From positions 62,001 to 126,000 of the forward strand of contig CBDETI010000028.1 of the NCBI GenBank assembly GCA_965242775.1: 64,000 nucleotides of DNA, read 5' to 3'. Shown one piece after another: positions 27,389 through 36,769 of the stretch (the first letter of the stretch is position 1; every line of letters begins with the position of its first letter). The DNA is from JAWPMT01 sp965242775 (GTDB lineage Bacteria > Bacteroidota > Bacteroidia > Cytophagales > Cyclobacteriaceae). A model generated the notes under the pieces. It was given only the letters and a program-made list of their open reading frames with translations. It did no database searches and was not told where the DNA came from. A program made the translations under genes and the position numbers.

Positions 27389-27613
27389 AAAAATCAGCGC
27401 CTGCATTGTTTGAAGACTGCTTTTGATGAAATGAAAATATTTGTCGGGCCTCTTCAAAACGAGCCAGGTATACTTCAACCAACTAGGCTATTTGGAGAGG
27501 AGCTGTCCGTAACTTGTTAACGTGCTACTACTTTTTTTTAGAAAAGGGAAGTTTTGCTGTCCAATGAAGAGCCTTTTGCTCGTCATTCACAAAAACCAAA
27601 TCCAAACTGCAAA

Positions 27614-28228
27614 ATGAAGAATCTACTTAAACCTACTTTGCTACTGTTAGGAATGGCGGTAGCTATTGTCTCGCTCGCTCAGAATACGTTGACCGGCGAG
27701 GAAAGAAAAAAAGCCCTGGAACACTTCAAAAAGACCCAGACAGAGCTCAAGAAAACCATTAAGGGTCTTTCTGAGGAACAGTTGAACTTCAAACCCGATG
27801 AAGGGACCTGGTCCGTCGCAGAGTGCGTTGAGCATATCGCCATTTCCGAAGGCAACATCATGGGTATTGTTTATGGCAGCTTAGAAAGTAAGCCAGACCC
27901 CTCTTTAAGATCGTCAGTGGCCATGCCTGATGATGGCGTTCTTGGATTGATCACCAGCCGAGCGCAAAAGGTGAAAACAAGGGAAGAATTTGAGCCAAAA
28001 AATGGCTTTGGGTCATTTGACGGTTCCATGGAAGAATTTACAGCCAAAAGGAAGGCCAATATGGAGTTTGTCAAAAACACGGAAGAGGACTTACGCAACA
28101 GGTATTTCGATTTCCCTTTTGGGAAAGTGGACCTGTACCAGGTGGTGTTATTCACCTCGGGCCATACGCAACGACATACCGATCAAATCAAGGAGTTGAA
28201 GGAACACGCTTCTTTTCCCAAATCCTGA
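27614..28228 (+). CDS. Exported DinB-family protein
   Basis: ATG at 27614 gives 204 residues. A clear signal peptide (MKNLLKPTLLLLGMAVAIVSLAQ) precedes the DinB bundle (GLSEEQLNFKPDEGTWSVAECVEHIAISEG, and VLFTSGHTQRHTDQI near the end). Its metal-binding histidines are present. Export is unusual for this fold. A strong terminator follows at 28237. Confidence 0.85.
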   Translation: MKNLLKPTLLLLGMAVAIVSLAQNTLTGEERKKALEHFKKTQTELKKTIKGLSEEQLNFKPDEGTWSVAECVEHIAISEGNIMGIVYGSLESKPDPSLRSSVAMPDDGVLGLITSRAQKVKTREEFEPKNGFGSFDGSMEEFTAKRKANMEFVKNTEEDLRNRYFDFPFGKVDLYQVVLFTSGHTQRHTDQIKELKEHASFPKS

Positions 28229-28236
28229 CTTACAAC

Positions 28237-28268
28237 AAGGCCGGCTGTTTCCCCGGTCGGCCTTTTTT
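28237..28268 (+). terminator. Rho-independent terminator after the exported DinB gene
   Basis: AAGGCCG (28237-28243) pairs with CGGCCTT (28258-28264) around a 14-nt loop, followed by a T run to 28268. It lies between the convergent DinB and sulfatase genes. Confidence 0.8.
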
Positions 28269-28272
28269 GAAC

Positions 28273-29799
28273 TCACTGGTCTCCTAACTGGCCAAACTTG
28301 AACTTGTCATTTGTCGAAGGTGTGTGCTCCATTTTCAGGATTGCCTCCATTTCCGCTACTACTTCGGGGAAAGCCGCTGCCAGGTCATTTTGCTCGCCAA
28401 GGTCTTTACTCAGATCATAAAGCTCCAATGTCAGATTACCCTCGAAGATGTTCGTGCGAACCCCTTTCCAATTGCCAATTCTGACCGCCTGCTGGCCCTT
28501 ATAGCTAGGGAATTCCCAATATAAGAAGTCATGAGGAGCCTGTTCCTCACCAAAAAGTGCAGGTTTGAAGCTAATGCCGTCTGTATCTTTCGGTGTATCT
28601 GTACCTGTCAAATCGCAGATGGTTGGAAGTAAATCGTAGAAAGCCGATATATGGTCATTCGTGGTTCCAGCGGCTATTTGACCTGGCCAGCTTACAATCA
28701 AAGGTACCCGGATCCCGCCTTCGTACACAAATCCTTTTGTGCGTCCGTAGCCGTTAGTAAAGGGTTTTGAGCTTTCAAAAAATTCATAATCAACACCGCC
28801 GGTGTAAGTCGGGCCATTATCACTGGAAAAAATAACAATGGTGTTTTCATATAACCCTTTCGACTTTAGCGTTGAGATCAGCTCGCCAATTTGCGCATCC
28901 AAGTAACTGATCATCGTGGCATAAGTCGCTCGAGGGTGCTGATTAGGGAAGTAGCTTGGACCGGTGTAAGGAGACTGGTCCCAGTTCTTTTCTTGGTAAG
29001 CTGCTAATTCATCTTTTGGTGCCTGTAAAGGCAAATGCGGTAGCGGCGAGGCATAGTAAAGGAAGAAGGGGCGGTCTTGATTTTCTTCGATGAACTGTAG
29101 CGCGCGTGTGTGGATTACAGCTGGCGCATATTCCCTCTGTGTGAATGGTTGATAGCTACTGGCCGCAGAGGGATCAAGCAGTGAGTCCAGTGACTTATGT
29201 GGTGACACCAGGTCATTGTCAAGGGGAAATTTGCTCGTATTTTCCCAAAGATGAGGGGGAAAGAGATTGTGTGCTTGCCTTTGGCAGTTGTACCCAAAGA
29301 AATAGTCAAACCCTTGCTTGGTGGGTATACCATCGCTCCCTGGTGCACCCAACCCCCATTTTCCGAAGATGCCTGTCCTATAACCCGAACCCTGTAGTAC
29401 GCGTGCGAGGGTGTTAGTGTTGGCGGGCATGGGCCGTTGGCCTTCAAGAGCAGGGGTGCTGGACGCTTTTGCGTAGTTCCAGACATCCCCACGTTCAGCC
29501 CATTCATCGTTTCCCCTGATGTAAGCATTGCCGGTGTGTTTGCCCGTCAGGAAAACACAGCGTGCCGGAGCACAGACCGGCGATCCGGAATAATGCTGCG
29601 TAAATAGCATGCCTTGAGCCGCAAGCGCATCAATATGAGGAGTTCGTATCTTCTGCTGGCCAAGTACTCCAAGCTCACCATATCCCAGGTCGTCGGCGAG
29701 AATAAAAATCACATTTGGCCGTACCTTAATCTCCTCTCTGTGCCTTGGGTTGCATGCTGCGCAGATAATCGCGAGATACAATAAATAATTTTTCGTCAT
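28273..29799 (-). CDS. Lipoprotein arylsulfatase, family S1
   Basis: This 508-residue protein has a lipobox (ICAAC, Cys16), the metal site ILADDLGYGELG (Asp36, Asp37) and the formylglycine motif CAPAR at Cys76. It also has KWGLGAPG and FSSDNGPTY. The C-A-P-A-R form is a Cys-type motif, so it needs formylglycine maturation. It resembles arylsulfatase A-like enzymes that desulfate marine polysaccharides, with the exact glycan unknown. It is not next to the other sulfatase (15.4 kb away) and no SusC/D pair is present, so this is not a typical polysaccharide locus. Confidence 0.9.
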   Translation of the reverse strand: MTKNYLLYLAIICAACNPRHREEIKVRPNVIFILADDLGYGELGVLGQQKIRTPHIDALAAQGMLFTQHYSGSPVCAPARCVFLTGKHTGNAYIRGNDEWAERGDVWNYAKASSTPALEGQRPMPANTNTLARVLQGSGYRTGIFGKWGLGAPGSDGIPTKQGFDYFFGYNCQRQAHNLFPPHLWENTSKFPLDNDLVSPHKSLDSLLDPSAASSYQPFTQREYAPAVIHTRALQFIEENQDRPFFLYYASPLPHLPLQAPKDELAAYQEKNWDQSPYTGPSYFPNQHPRATYATMISYLDAQIGELISTLKSKGLYENTIVIFSSDNGPTYTGGVDYEFFESSKPFTNGYGRTKGFVYEGGIRVPLIVSWPGQIAAGTTNDHISAFYDLLPTICDLTGTDTPKDTDGISFKPALFGEEQAPHDFLYWEFPSYKGQQAVRIGNWKGVRTNIFEGNLTLELYDLSKDLGEQNDLAAAFPEVVAEMEAILKMEHTPSTNDKFKFGQLGDQ

Positions 29800-29877
29800 A
29801 GGCGCGCTGTTTGGGCCAAAAGTAAGTTAGCAAAAAATGTTGCTAGCCCATGTTCTGACCACCCGGACCGACGCTGC

Positions 29878-30795
29878 CTAGGATACCCGCTCCAGTTTAC
29901 TGCGATCCCAATCCGATGTTGCCACTGCGGCCTCGTAGGTACTTTGCAAAAAGTCAAAGAGGGTTTTCTCCGGATTCTTTGACGCCCGGACATCTTCATA
30001 TTTCAGGAAGAATTCACCCATTTCAGGGTGGTAGAAAGCCTCGCTAGGGGATATCTTTTGGTCCCCAAACCCTGGACCGGTAGGATAGGAATAGGCATAG
30101 AAAACAGGCATAGGGGACTCTTTGGATCCAGGCCAAAAACCCGCGCTGCTGACTTCTTGAGAGTAGGCTTCTTGCATCACATCCAGAGGCATATTGGGCA
30201 TTCCTCCCGGATGAAGCGGTGCGGAGTTTCCGGAAAAACGGGTTACGGCCAGGTCAAAGGCTCCCCAAAACAGGTGAACCGGGCTGGCCTTGCCAACAAA
30301 TTGGGTTCGAAACTCCGAGAATACGCTATTGACTCGCATCATCGCTTGCCAAAGCGCCCATGCTACTGCCGGATCATAAGCCTTGTTGATTGTGTTTTCA
30401 GCACATGGAATAGCTGGATCCATCTCATTCGGCCTCGCATGGATGTTCACATCGATGCCCATGCCTTTTAAATTGTCAAACACTTCGATGTAGAAGGCGG
30501 CGACTGTTTTAGGAACCAGATCAATCGCGCGTGAATCGGTATGAGAGCTATGAATGAGCAATTTGTGCTGCTTGAAGTCAAAGTCTATTTGGAATACTTC
30601 ACCCCGATAGGGGATGCCATGCGTGGAAAATCCACAAGACGTCACATACAGCGTGGAATGCCAAGAGTGATTCTGCCAGGGCATGGTCCGAAGACGGATC
30701 TTGCCTACGATTTGAATCCATTGATGCAGGGTTTCGAGCGTATCCTGCATTTCCGGGAAATTCAAGACTGGCCAGGTAGAAGAAGAGACATTCAT
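29878..30795 (-). CDS. DUF5996 family protein
   Basis: ATG at 30795 gives 305 residues; a TTG at 30804 would add three. The protein carries WPVLNFPEMQDTLETLHQWIQIVGKIRL at its start, followed by PWQNHSWHSTLYVTSCGFST and PVHLFWGAFDLAVTRFSG, which are the conserved blocks of DUF5996. Soluble, no signal peptide, function unknown. It lies downstream of the Crp/Fnr gene on the same strand (70-bp gap), so co-transcription is possible. Confidence 0.85.
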   Translation of the reverse strand: MNVSSSTWPVLNFPEMQDTLETLHQWIQIVGKIRLRTMPWQNHSWHSTLYVTSCGFSTHGIPYRGEVFQIDFDFKQHKLLIHSSHTDSRAIDLVPKTVAAFYIEVFDNLKGMGIDVNIHARPNEMDPAIPCAENTINKAYDPAVAWALWQAMMRVNSVFSEFRTQFVGKASPVHLFWGAFDLAVTRFSGNSAPLHPGGMPNMPLDVMQEAYSQEVSSAGFWPGSKESPMPVFYAYSYPTGPGFGDQKISPSEAFYHPEMGEFFLKYEDVRASKNPEKTLFDFLQSTYEAAVATSDWDRSKLERVS

Positions 30796-30865
30796 TTTAA
30801 TCAAGGTTTATGATTCAAATCTCGGCAACCGGGTTTTACCAAACATTCACCTAGATTAAGAAATG

Positions 30866-31402
30866 CTAGGACTTGGCGAGCTTACCTCTGATAGTGCTAA
30901 GCGCCTGCGGAGTGATTCCAAGATAGGAGGCGATCATATGTTGAGGAACCCGATTTGGCAGCTGTGGGTACGTTGCCAGAAAATAGGCATATCGATCTAC
31001 AGCCGGAGAACTCATTTGCATGATGATGCGCCGTTGTAGCATGCCCATTCGTCGATAAAGCAAGGTGAAGTTTTCGAGGATAACGTCTTTAAGGGTCAGG
31101 TCCACGTGTAATGCATTTCGATCAAACAGAATAACCTCTGAATCCTCGATACAGTCAATGAAAAGCTCAACCGGCTGGTTAAATTCCAACGATTCTACGT
31201 CAGCGATGATCCATTTTTCCGGGGCAAACATGAAGATATGCTCTTTGCCTTTGCTGTCGATGATGTAGCTTCTGAGTAGCCCTTTTTTTACATAAAAGGT
31301 GTGTGGGTTGAGCGCTCCTTTGCGTTGCAATACGTCGCCTTTTTTGAAATTTCGGGTTTTGGCGTTCGGGTCAATACTTAGTAGGTGTTGTAGATTCTCC
31401 AC
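30866..31402 (-). CDS. Crp/Fnr family transcriptional regulator
   Basis: This protein has 178 residues from a GTG start at 31402. No ATG exists in this frame before the upstream stop, and the conserved frame appears to continue slightly upstream (NDLSQNITGLAPFA), so the true start is uncertain. The cyclic-nucleotide-binding-like domain covers about 10-120 and the C-terminal HTH reads HMIASYLGITPQALSTIRGKL. Third of four Crp/Fnr genes here. Target unknown. Confidence 0.8.
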   Translation of the reverse strand: MENLQHLLSIDPNAKTRNFKKGDVLQRKGALNPHTFYVKKGLLRSYIIDSKGKEHIFMFAPEKWIIADVESLEFNQPVELFIDCIEDSEVILFDRNALHVDLTLKDVILENFTLLYRRMGMLQRRIIMQMSSPAVDRYAYFLATYPQLPNRVPQHMIASYLGITPQALSTIRGKLAKS

Positions 31403-31543
31403 GGCGAAAGGTGCTAAGCCTGTGATGTTTTGCGACAGGTCATTTTCTTTTTTGTAGTACGGACTTGTTCATTTGATTCTGCCCTATGGAAATTACTGGC
31501 ATTTGGCGAAAATCAAAAAGTGCTTTGTCCAATAAGTATTTCT

Positions 31544-31786
31544 TTAGGTATTTTTGAATCCGCTCTGGCCGGCAATATACAAATCTGAGAATGTAACTAT
31601 AAATGAGTTTGTTCGGCATGCTAAATCACGCCCTTCATCGGGATCATTGAATATGCTGACTGATTCATAATCCTTCTTAATAAGAGGTTTGATATAGGCT
31701 GGCCAGAGTTTTTTTCCTCCCTCGGTTCTTTGTAGCAAAGTGGTTACTGCTGCTAAAAATGGTCCTTCCTGACGGTCATAAGCCAT
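31544..31786 (-). CDS. Possible small protein, unassigned
   Basis: An 80-codon frame with ATG at 31786 (MAYDRQEGPFLAAVTTLLQRTEGGKKLWPA) lies divergent from the DUF2235 gene. No motif, signal peptide or membrane segment is seen, and the composition is plausible but not compelling. It is the only candidate gene in the 451 bp between 31403 and 31854; I see nothing else there. It may be spurious or a gene remnant. Confidence 0.3.
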   Translation of the reverse strand: MAYDRQEGPFLAAVTTLLQRTEGGKKLWPAYIKPLIKKDYESVSIFNDPDEGRDLACRTNSFIVTFSDLYIAGQSGFKNT

Positions 31787-31854
31787 ATGGATTACCTATT
31801 CCTATAATCACCGTTGTTTCTTAACTTACGATCAGTAACCATCACCAAATCACC

Positions 31855-33330
31855 ATGCCTAAAAAGATAATTTTGTGCGCCGACGGCACCGGCAACGAGG
31901 GTGGGCACACACCTGCCAGCAACGTCTTCAAATTTTTCAATGCAGTGGATATTCATCGCGACGATCAGATCGCTTTCTATGACAATGGCGTAGGTACCCA
32001 GCGAAACAAGTATGTGAAGGGCCTTTCAGGTGCGTTAGGATTTGGATTGGGGCGAAATGTGAAGGATTTGTATGAATACCTGGCCAGGCATTATGAGCCT
32101 GGAGATAAGATATACCTTTTCGGTTTTAGCAGAGGTGCAGCCACCATCCGGGCTTTCAACGGGTTCTTGCATTGGTGTGGCCTGGTTAATGGGAAGGATA
32201 CCAGCTACCTGGAACTAAGGGCTGCCGTAGATCAGGCGATGCGGGCCTACCGGAATAGGAAAGACCACTCGAAACTCCAGCGTGAGTTGAACAAGATCGG
32301 TCTCGAGAGGCACCAAGAACTGCCTAAGGTCACCGCTATTTGCGTTTGGGATACCGTGGTGGCATTGGGCTTGCCCATTAGGGTTGTACCGCCCATTGGT
32401 TGGCTTTTTAGCCTGATCAACTGGATATTTGACAAGACTGTCTTTCCATATAAGTTTTACGACTACCAACTCTCTCCCAACGTGGAGAAAGCGTACCACG
32501 CCCTTGCCATCGATGATGAACGCAAGTCTTTCCGGCCCATGTTATGGAAAGAGTCTGATGAGATCCGTAGCGGGACGCACGTAGAACAGGTCTGGTTTTC
32601 AGGGATGCATTCCAATGTTGGTGGGGGCTATGAGCGAGCCGGACTGGCCAATATTGCTTTGGATTGGATCATGGATAAGCTGAAGGACGAGTTGCAGTTT
32701 AAAGACGGAGTGCACGAAGAAATAAAGGCTAATGCGGATTCCACTGGCAGGATGTACGACTCCAGGCGAGGACATGCCGTGTTTTTCCGCTATGAACCAC
32801 GTGATATGACCCACTTATGTGAGGAAGCAGATGTAAAACCGGTCGTGCATCCGACTGTACTTGAAAGAATGGAGAGTCGTATAGCTAACTATGCTCCCGG
32901 AATGCTGCCGGTATCGTTTGATGTGGATAGAGGAGACCCTGTGCAACTGGATCATGGAAAATGGACCGACCTGGTGCAGCAGACGAAAAAGTGGGTAGGC
33001 TGGCGGAAATTTTACTATGGTTTGTTGCTAACACTTACGCTGGGGTCGGCGGGATTTGCAGGATGGTTATGGAAGTCAGGTATAGATGGTTTGAAAGCGG
33101 TAGAAACACCTGAGGCGTTGGGTCGCTTAAATAAAGGACTCCAGACCGTAGCAGAATTCGTCACACCAGCTTTCATGGACAACTTTGTGATCCTGAGCTT
33201 CGAGCGGATTCCATACATAGGGTACGCCCTGATTTTGCTGGTCGTGATCTACCGTGTGGGTCGGAAACAGGCGAAGAAAAAAACAATCCGTATCGCAGAA
33301 CAGGTAAGAGCGCTTGTTCAGAATAGGTGA
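31855..33330 (+). CDS. DUF2235 phospholipase-like protein with C-terminal membrane anchor
   Basis: This 491-residue protein opens with KIILCADGTGNEGG and contains the nucleophile elbow YLFGFSRGAATIRAFNGFL, VWDTVVALG and WFSGMHSNVGGGYERAGL. Those are the Ser, Asp and His regions of DUF2235, the family that includes T6SS Tle1 phospholipase effectors. Two hydrophobic segments at about 383-404 and 445-475 anchor the C terminus. No T6SS genes are nearby, so a housekeeping or lipid-metabolism role is as likely as toxicity. Lacks a signal peptide. Confidence 0.85.
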   Translation: MPKKIILCADGTGNEGGHTPASNVFKFFNAVDIHRDDQIAFYDNGVGTQRNKYVKGLSGALGFGLGRNVKDLYEYLARHYEPGDKIYLFGFSRGAATIRAFNGFLHWCGLVNGKDTSYLELRAAVDQAMRAYRNRKDHSKLQRELNKIGLERHQELPKVTAICVWDTVVALGLPIRVVPPIGWLFSLINWIFDKTVFPYKFYDYQLSPNVEKAYHALAIDDERKSFRPMLWKESDEIRSGTHVEQVWFSGMHSNVGGGYERAGLANIALDWIMDKLKDELQFKDGVHEEIKANADSTGRMYDSRRGHAVFFRYEPRDMTHLCEEADVKPVVHPTVLERMESRIANYAPGMLPVSFDVDRGDPVQLDHGKWTDLVQQTKKWVGWRKFYYGLLLTLTLGSAGFAGWLWKSGIDGLKAVETPEALGRLNKGLQTVAEFVTPAFMDNFVILSFERIPYIGYALILLVVIYRVGRKQAKKKTIRIAEQVRALVQNR

Positions 33331-33335
33331 TGGAG

Positions 33336-34265
33336 CTATCTGCCAGCGTCGCCCGGCTTGCTTTTTAAGAGCTTTTCATAGTCGTTCAGTACAATTTGTA
33401 TGCTAGCTATTGCCAATTTCGGGTCGTCCCAGTGTACAAAATGACCAGCATCACCGCTGTATAGTATCATGCCCTTTTCTACCGACTGTATCACTTCGGT
33501 CCACCTGGCTACCCTATGCTGGATTTTTGATCTGAATAAGGCCTCGCTATCATATGCGGTAGAACGCATGCTTTTTGGCATGTCAAAGCGGCCGCCAACT
33601 AAAATATGTACGGGAATGTTGGGGAGTGCATTTTGCCGGATTTCCTTGAAATCGGATTTCCGCAAATCCTGGAGGACAGTACGTTCCCTTATTAATGCAG
33701 GAGACATGCCTTGTTGTCTTTTTTCAGACTGAAGTCGAATGGCTGTTAGCTCCTGATCTATTCGATGGTCATCCCAACCCAAGACATCATAATACTTCCT
33801 CTTGTTTTGCTGGGTTTCGGTAAAGTCTCCGGGATCAATGATGACAAGCCCTGCCAGCATTTCCGGATAGTATATGGCAAAGCCCCTCGCATAGACGCCC
33901 CCAAGTGAATGACCCACGAGTAAGTAGGGCGGTTCCAGCTGCAATTGATCCAGTATTTTGATCAATCTGTTGGCTACATTTTGCAGGGTAGGTATTTCAT
34001 CGACAGGCTCAGATTCACCAACTCCCGGCCGATCATAAGTGACCATGGGGCCCAGATTGACACTGTCAGCCAATACCCTGTCCCAATTTCCCATGGGTGT
34101 GCCATGACCATTTTCGAAGACAATGACAGGCGCCTCCGCTTGCCTATCTTGTATTCCAACTGTATTGACCCATATCCTTGTACCCTCTACCTCAATAAAT
34201 CTTTTTTGTGAGAAACCTGGCAGGATTAGCACACCACTGAGCAATAGGCTAAGAGTTAATTTCAT
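33336..34265 (-). CDS. Exported alpha/beta hydrolase
   Basis: This 309-residue protein has a signal peptide (MKLTLSLLLSGVLILPGFSQ). The nucleophile elbow is VGHSLGGVYARG, with ENGHGTPMGNWDRV forming the oxyanion region and DAGHFVHWDDP supplying the catalytic His. Closest in form to proline-iminopeptidase-like or epoxide-hydrolase-like hydrolases. Its substrate is unknown. Convergent with DUF2235 by a 5-bp gap. Confidence 0.85.
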   Translation of the reverse strand: MKLTLSLLLSGVLILPGFSQKRFIEVEGTRIWVNTVGIQDRQAEAPVIVFENGHGTPMGNWDRVLADSVNLGPMVTYDRPGVGESEPVDEIPTLQNVANRLIKILDQLQLEPPYLLVGHSLGGVYARGFAIYYPEMLAGLVIIDPGDFTETQQNKRKYYDVLGWDDHRIDQELTAIRLQSEKRQQGMSPALIRERTVLQDLRKSDFKEIRQNALPNIPVHILVGGRFDMPKSMRSTAYDSEALFRSKIQHRVARWTEVIQSVEKGMILYSGDAGHFVHWDDPKLAIASIQIVLNDYEKLLKSKPGDAGR

Positions 34266-34317
34266 CAGTTGGTAATCTAAAGTGTACCAAAAGATAAATC
34301 AAAGTAGCAGTTCACTA

Positions 34318-35292
34318 CTAGTTTTTCACAATCCGGAATCCGAAGTGATTGTTGCCGCGATTTGGTGGATCGGATTCCCGGGCGTAGGTCAGAAGCGTTG
34401 TGGCATGATAATTCCAGGCACCGCCTCTTCTTATCCTTTTTGCCTGTGTTCCTGCGCTTGTATTCACGGGATCAGAAGCACCATCGGCATAAAAACTAGC
34501 ACTGTAGTAATCGAGACACCATTCCCACACGTTGCCACCCATATCGTAAAGCCCATATGGATTGGGCGGATAGGAACCAACAGCAAAGGCATGCCCCGTC
34601 TCATTCAGGACACCCGGTACATCGCCATTGTAGTTTGCTTTGGAGTTATCCAGTGAGCCGTCATCCGTAGGATATTCTAATTGCCGCCCTCCTCTGGCTG
34701 CATATTCCCACTGGGCTTCGGTGGGTAAATCGACGCCATAGTATTGGGCAAAGGCATAGGCCCCATACCACTTTACCCAATTTACAGGCCAATCGCTTTT
34801 GGCAGCATCCAATAATTCAAAGTTGCTATTGGAAGTATTGAAGGAGATCCAACTTTTATTGTCGATATGTTCGGCATGACCATCGCTTGTACATCCACCC
34901 GTTTCTCCTAGCTGAAGGAAAATTTCTCCCGCATTAGGGGCATCACCCGCACCGATCACCATGTTTTCCGTGTAGGTCCCGCAAGGATCGCTTGTCGATA
35001 GCTCTGATACCGTAATCCAACCGTCGGCATATGCTGCATTCAAGAAATCAAGGTACTGTCGGTTGGTAATTTCCTTTTCAGATATGTCAAAGGCCGAAAG
35101 TGTTACGGAAACTTGGGGCGCATCATCTTGGATAGTTGTTCCGCCCATGGTAAATGAACCTCCCGGAAGACTCTTTAACAAAATACCACCGGGTAGTTCG
35201 CGGTTGTCTTCATTAAGTATTTCATCATCTTCGCTACAAGCTAGCGTAAGGATTAATACTAATCCCAACGCAATAAATTGTGATTTCTGCAT
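34318..35292 (-). CDS. SUMF1-domain lipoprotein without FGE catalytic cysteines
   Basis: This 324-residue protein has a lipobox (LTLACS) and then a SUMF1 domain from about 40: PGGSFTMGG, FDISEKEITNRQYLDFLN, WVKWYGAYAFAQYYGVDLPTEAQWEYAARGG, YDMGGNVWEWCLDYY and a C-terminal NRGNNHFGFRIVKN. True FGE has a pair of cysteines near the RYR..A.R segment; here the equivalent stretch reads LLTYARESDPPNRG without cysteine. It is therefore likely a binding or structural protein of the SUMF1 superfamily. Confidence 0.85.
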   Translation of the reverse strand: MQKSQFIALGLVLILTLACSEDDEILNEDNRELPGGILLKSLPGGSFTMGGTTIQDDAPQVSVTLSAFDISEKEITNRQYLDFLNAAYADGWITVSELSTSDPCGTYTENMVIGAGDAPNAGEIFLQLGETGGCTSDGHAEHIDNKSWISFNTSNSNFELLDAAKSDWPVNWVKWYGAYAFAQYYGVDLPTEAQWEYAARGGRQLEYPTDDGSLDNSKANYNGDVPGVLNETGHAFAVGSYPPNPYGLYDMGGNVWEWCLDYYSASFYADGASDPVNTSAGTQAKRIRRGGAWNYHATTLLTYARESDPPNRGNNHFGFRIVKN

Positions 35293-35520
35293 TTGTCTAT
35301 GACGGTTGTCGTATGGCTAAAGGTATGCGTTTTCCGCTTAGTGTAGTAAATGATTTTTGTCAACGGAGGGGTCTTATGACAGTGATTAAAATTTGCTCCT
35401 CGCATGGCGAGAATGACTGATCATTTAGCCACTTTTAGTCATACTATATTGGAGTTCATGATTTCATACCTTTTTTGGCAGATTGTCACTTTTGCCCTCA
35501 TAAACCGCAAGAGCCAGCTA

Positions 35521-36664
35521 TTACTTTACCACTAACTTCCCCTTGAAGGGATCTGCATTTTTACTTCTTAGCACATAAACATATACCCCTTTGGTCAAGT
35601 CAGATAAATCAATAATCATCTCCGGACCATTGATATCGGCATATTTTCTATTCCTCTTCCCCGACAGGTCAAACAATTCGATTTCGGCTGATTCAAAGTG
35701 ATTTTCAGCTTTAAACATGACGCGCCCTTGGACAGGACCTGTGACCACCAAAAAATCCTGTTGGCTATTTCTTGTGAACCCAGGTACTGCCGTGACTACC
35801 TGGTCGTCCATGCCGCTGACTACTTCCCAGGCGATTTGTTGCATCATGGTGGCTTGCGCCAGGGTAGGAGGATCAAATTGCCACCCGGCAGCGGCAAAAG
35901 TCTCGTGAGTCAATCCTTCCGGAGATTGGTTAAAGAAAACGGCGAAATGAACACAGGCCGAAAGGTAATAGGTTACTTCAGTTGGGTGGATGGTCGCCTC
36001 CGGTATGTCGTTGGGATCAAAGATTTCCAGCCAATTGGTCATGCCGGGGAATACCCCCGCTCTGATGCTATCAACCAGGGCCTGATAGGCTGCGGCAACC
36101 GGGATAATCTGGATGCCGGGTCCGTTGGTTACGCCGCTTACTGAATCTGCTACACGATTCCACAGTGGTCTCATGGAGGCATTGAGGGCGACCCAATCCC
36201 CATAGGGATCACTGTTGTTCAGATTTATTTCATTATGAAATTCCATCAAATAAACTTGTGTATTGGGATTCGCCTCGGTCGCCAGGTTATAGAAATTGGT
36301 TACGGATTCATACGAGGTGAGACTGCATCCAAATGTATTGCTGTCAATGACTTCCTGAATGGGGATTTGTTCCGCCAAAACCAGTTTATCGTAGTTACCT
36401 GTGGGCAATTCAACATGAGAATCAGTCCCCTCCCTGAGGTGTCGAATGGCTGAGCCATTGATTGCTTATGCACGTACCACCTATAAATTGAAACCCATAA
36501 TCATAAGTGGTGATCCCGGCATCTGTGGCCAGGTCATTCACCATTTCACCTACGATAAGATCCCAACCAAAGCCACTATGACCTATGTAGTAGGTGTTGT
36601 CCTGAGCATTTGAACTAAAGGTTGTGACTAGAACAATACCTAACACAAGCGCTGAATTTTTCAT
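35521..36664 (-). pseudogene. SGNH-hydrolase-like secreted protein with T9SS sorting domain, frameshifted
   Basis: Two frames join into one protein. The first starts at ATG 36664 with a signal peptide (MKNSALVLGIVLVTTFSSNAQ) and GHSGFGWDLIVGEMVND, ending at a TGA at 36422. The second continues as DSHVELPTGNYDKLVL to 35521. Removing one base from the C4 run at 36427-36430 restores a continuous reading (PQGG then TDSHVELP). The ATIHPTEVTYYLSACVHFAVFF block matches the IHP.. motif of SGNH-like esterases, and the end (ELFDLSGKRNRKYADINGPE to GKLVVK) is a type A T9SS sorting domain. It may be a real frameshift or a sequencing error in the homopolymer. Confidence 0.75.
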
Positions 36665-36769
36665 TTCGCTGACGGGTTTAAGTGAAGTATTTGCGAGCAT
36701 GACCTCCTATTTTCTATACAGTTTTAAAAACTTTTGTAACCTCCTGAGCTCGCGAAGTGTCCAACGGAC

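Noticed and set aside
11272..29799. A sulfated-polysaccharide utilisation locus
   Set aside because: The two sulfatases are 15 kb apart with no SusC/SusD pair or carbohydrate-active partners between them.
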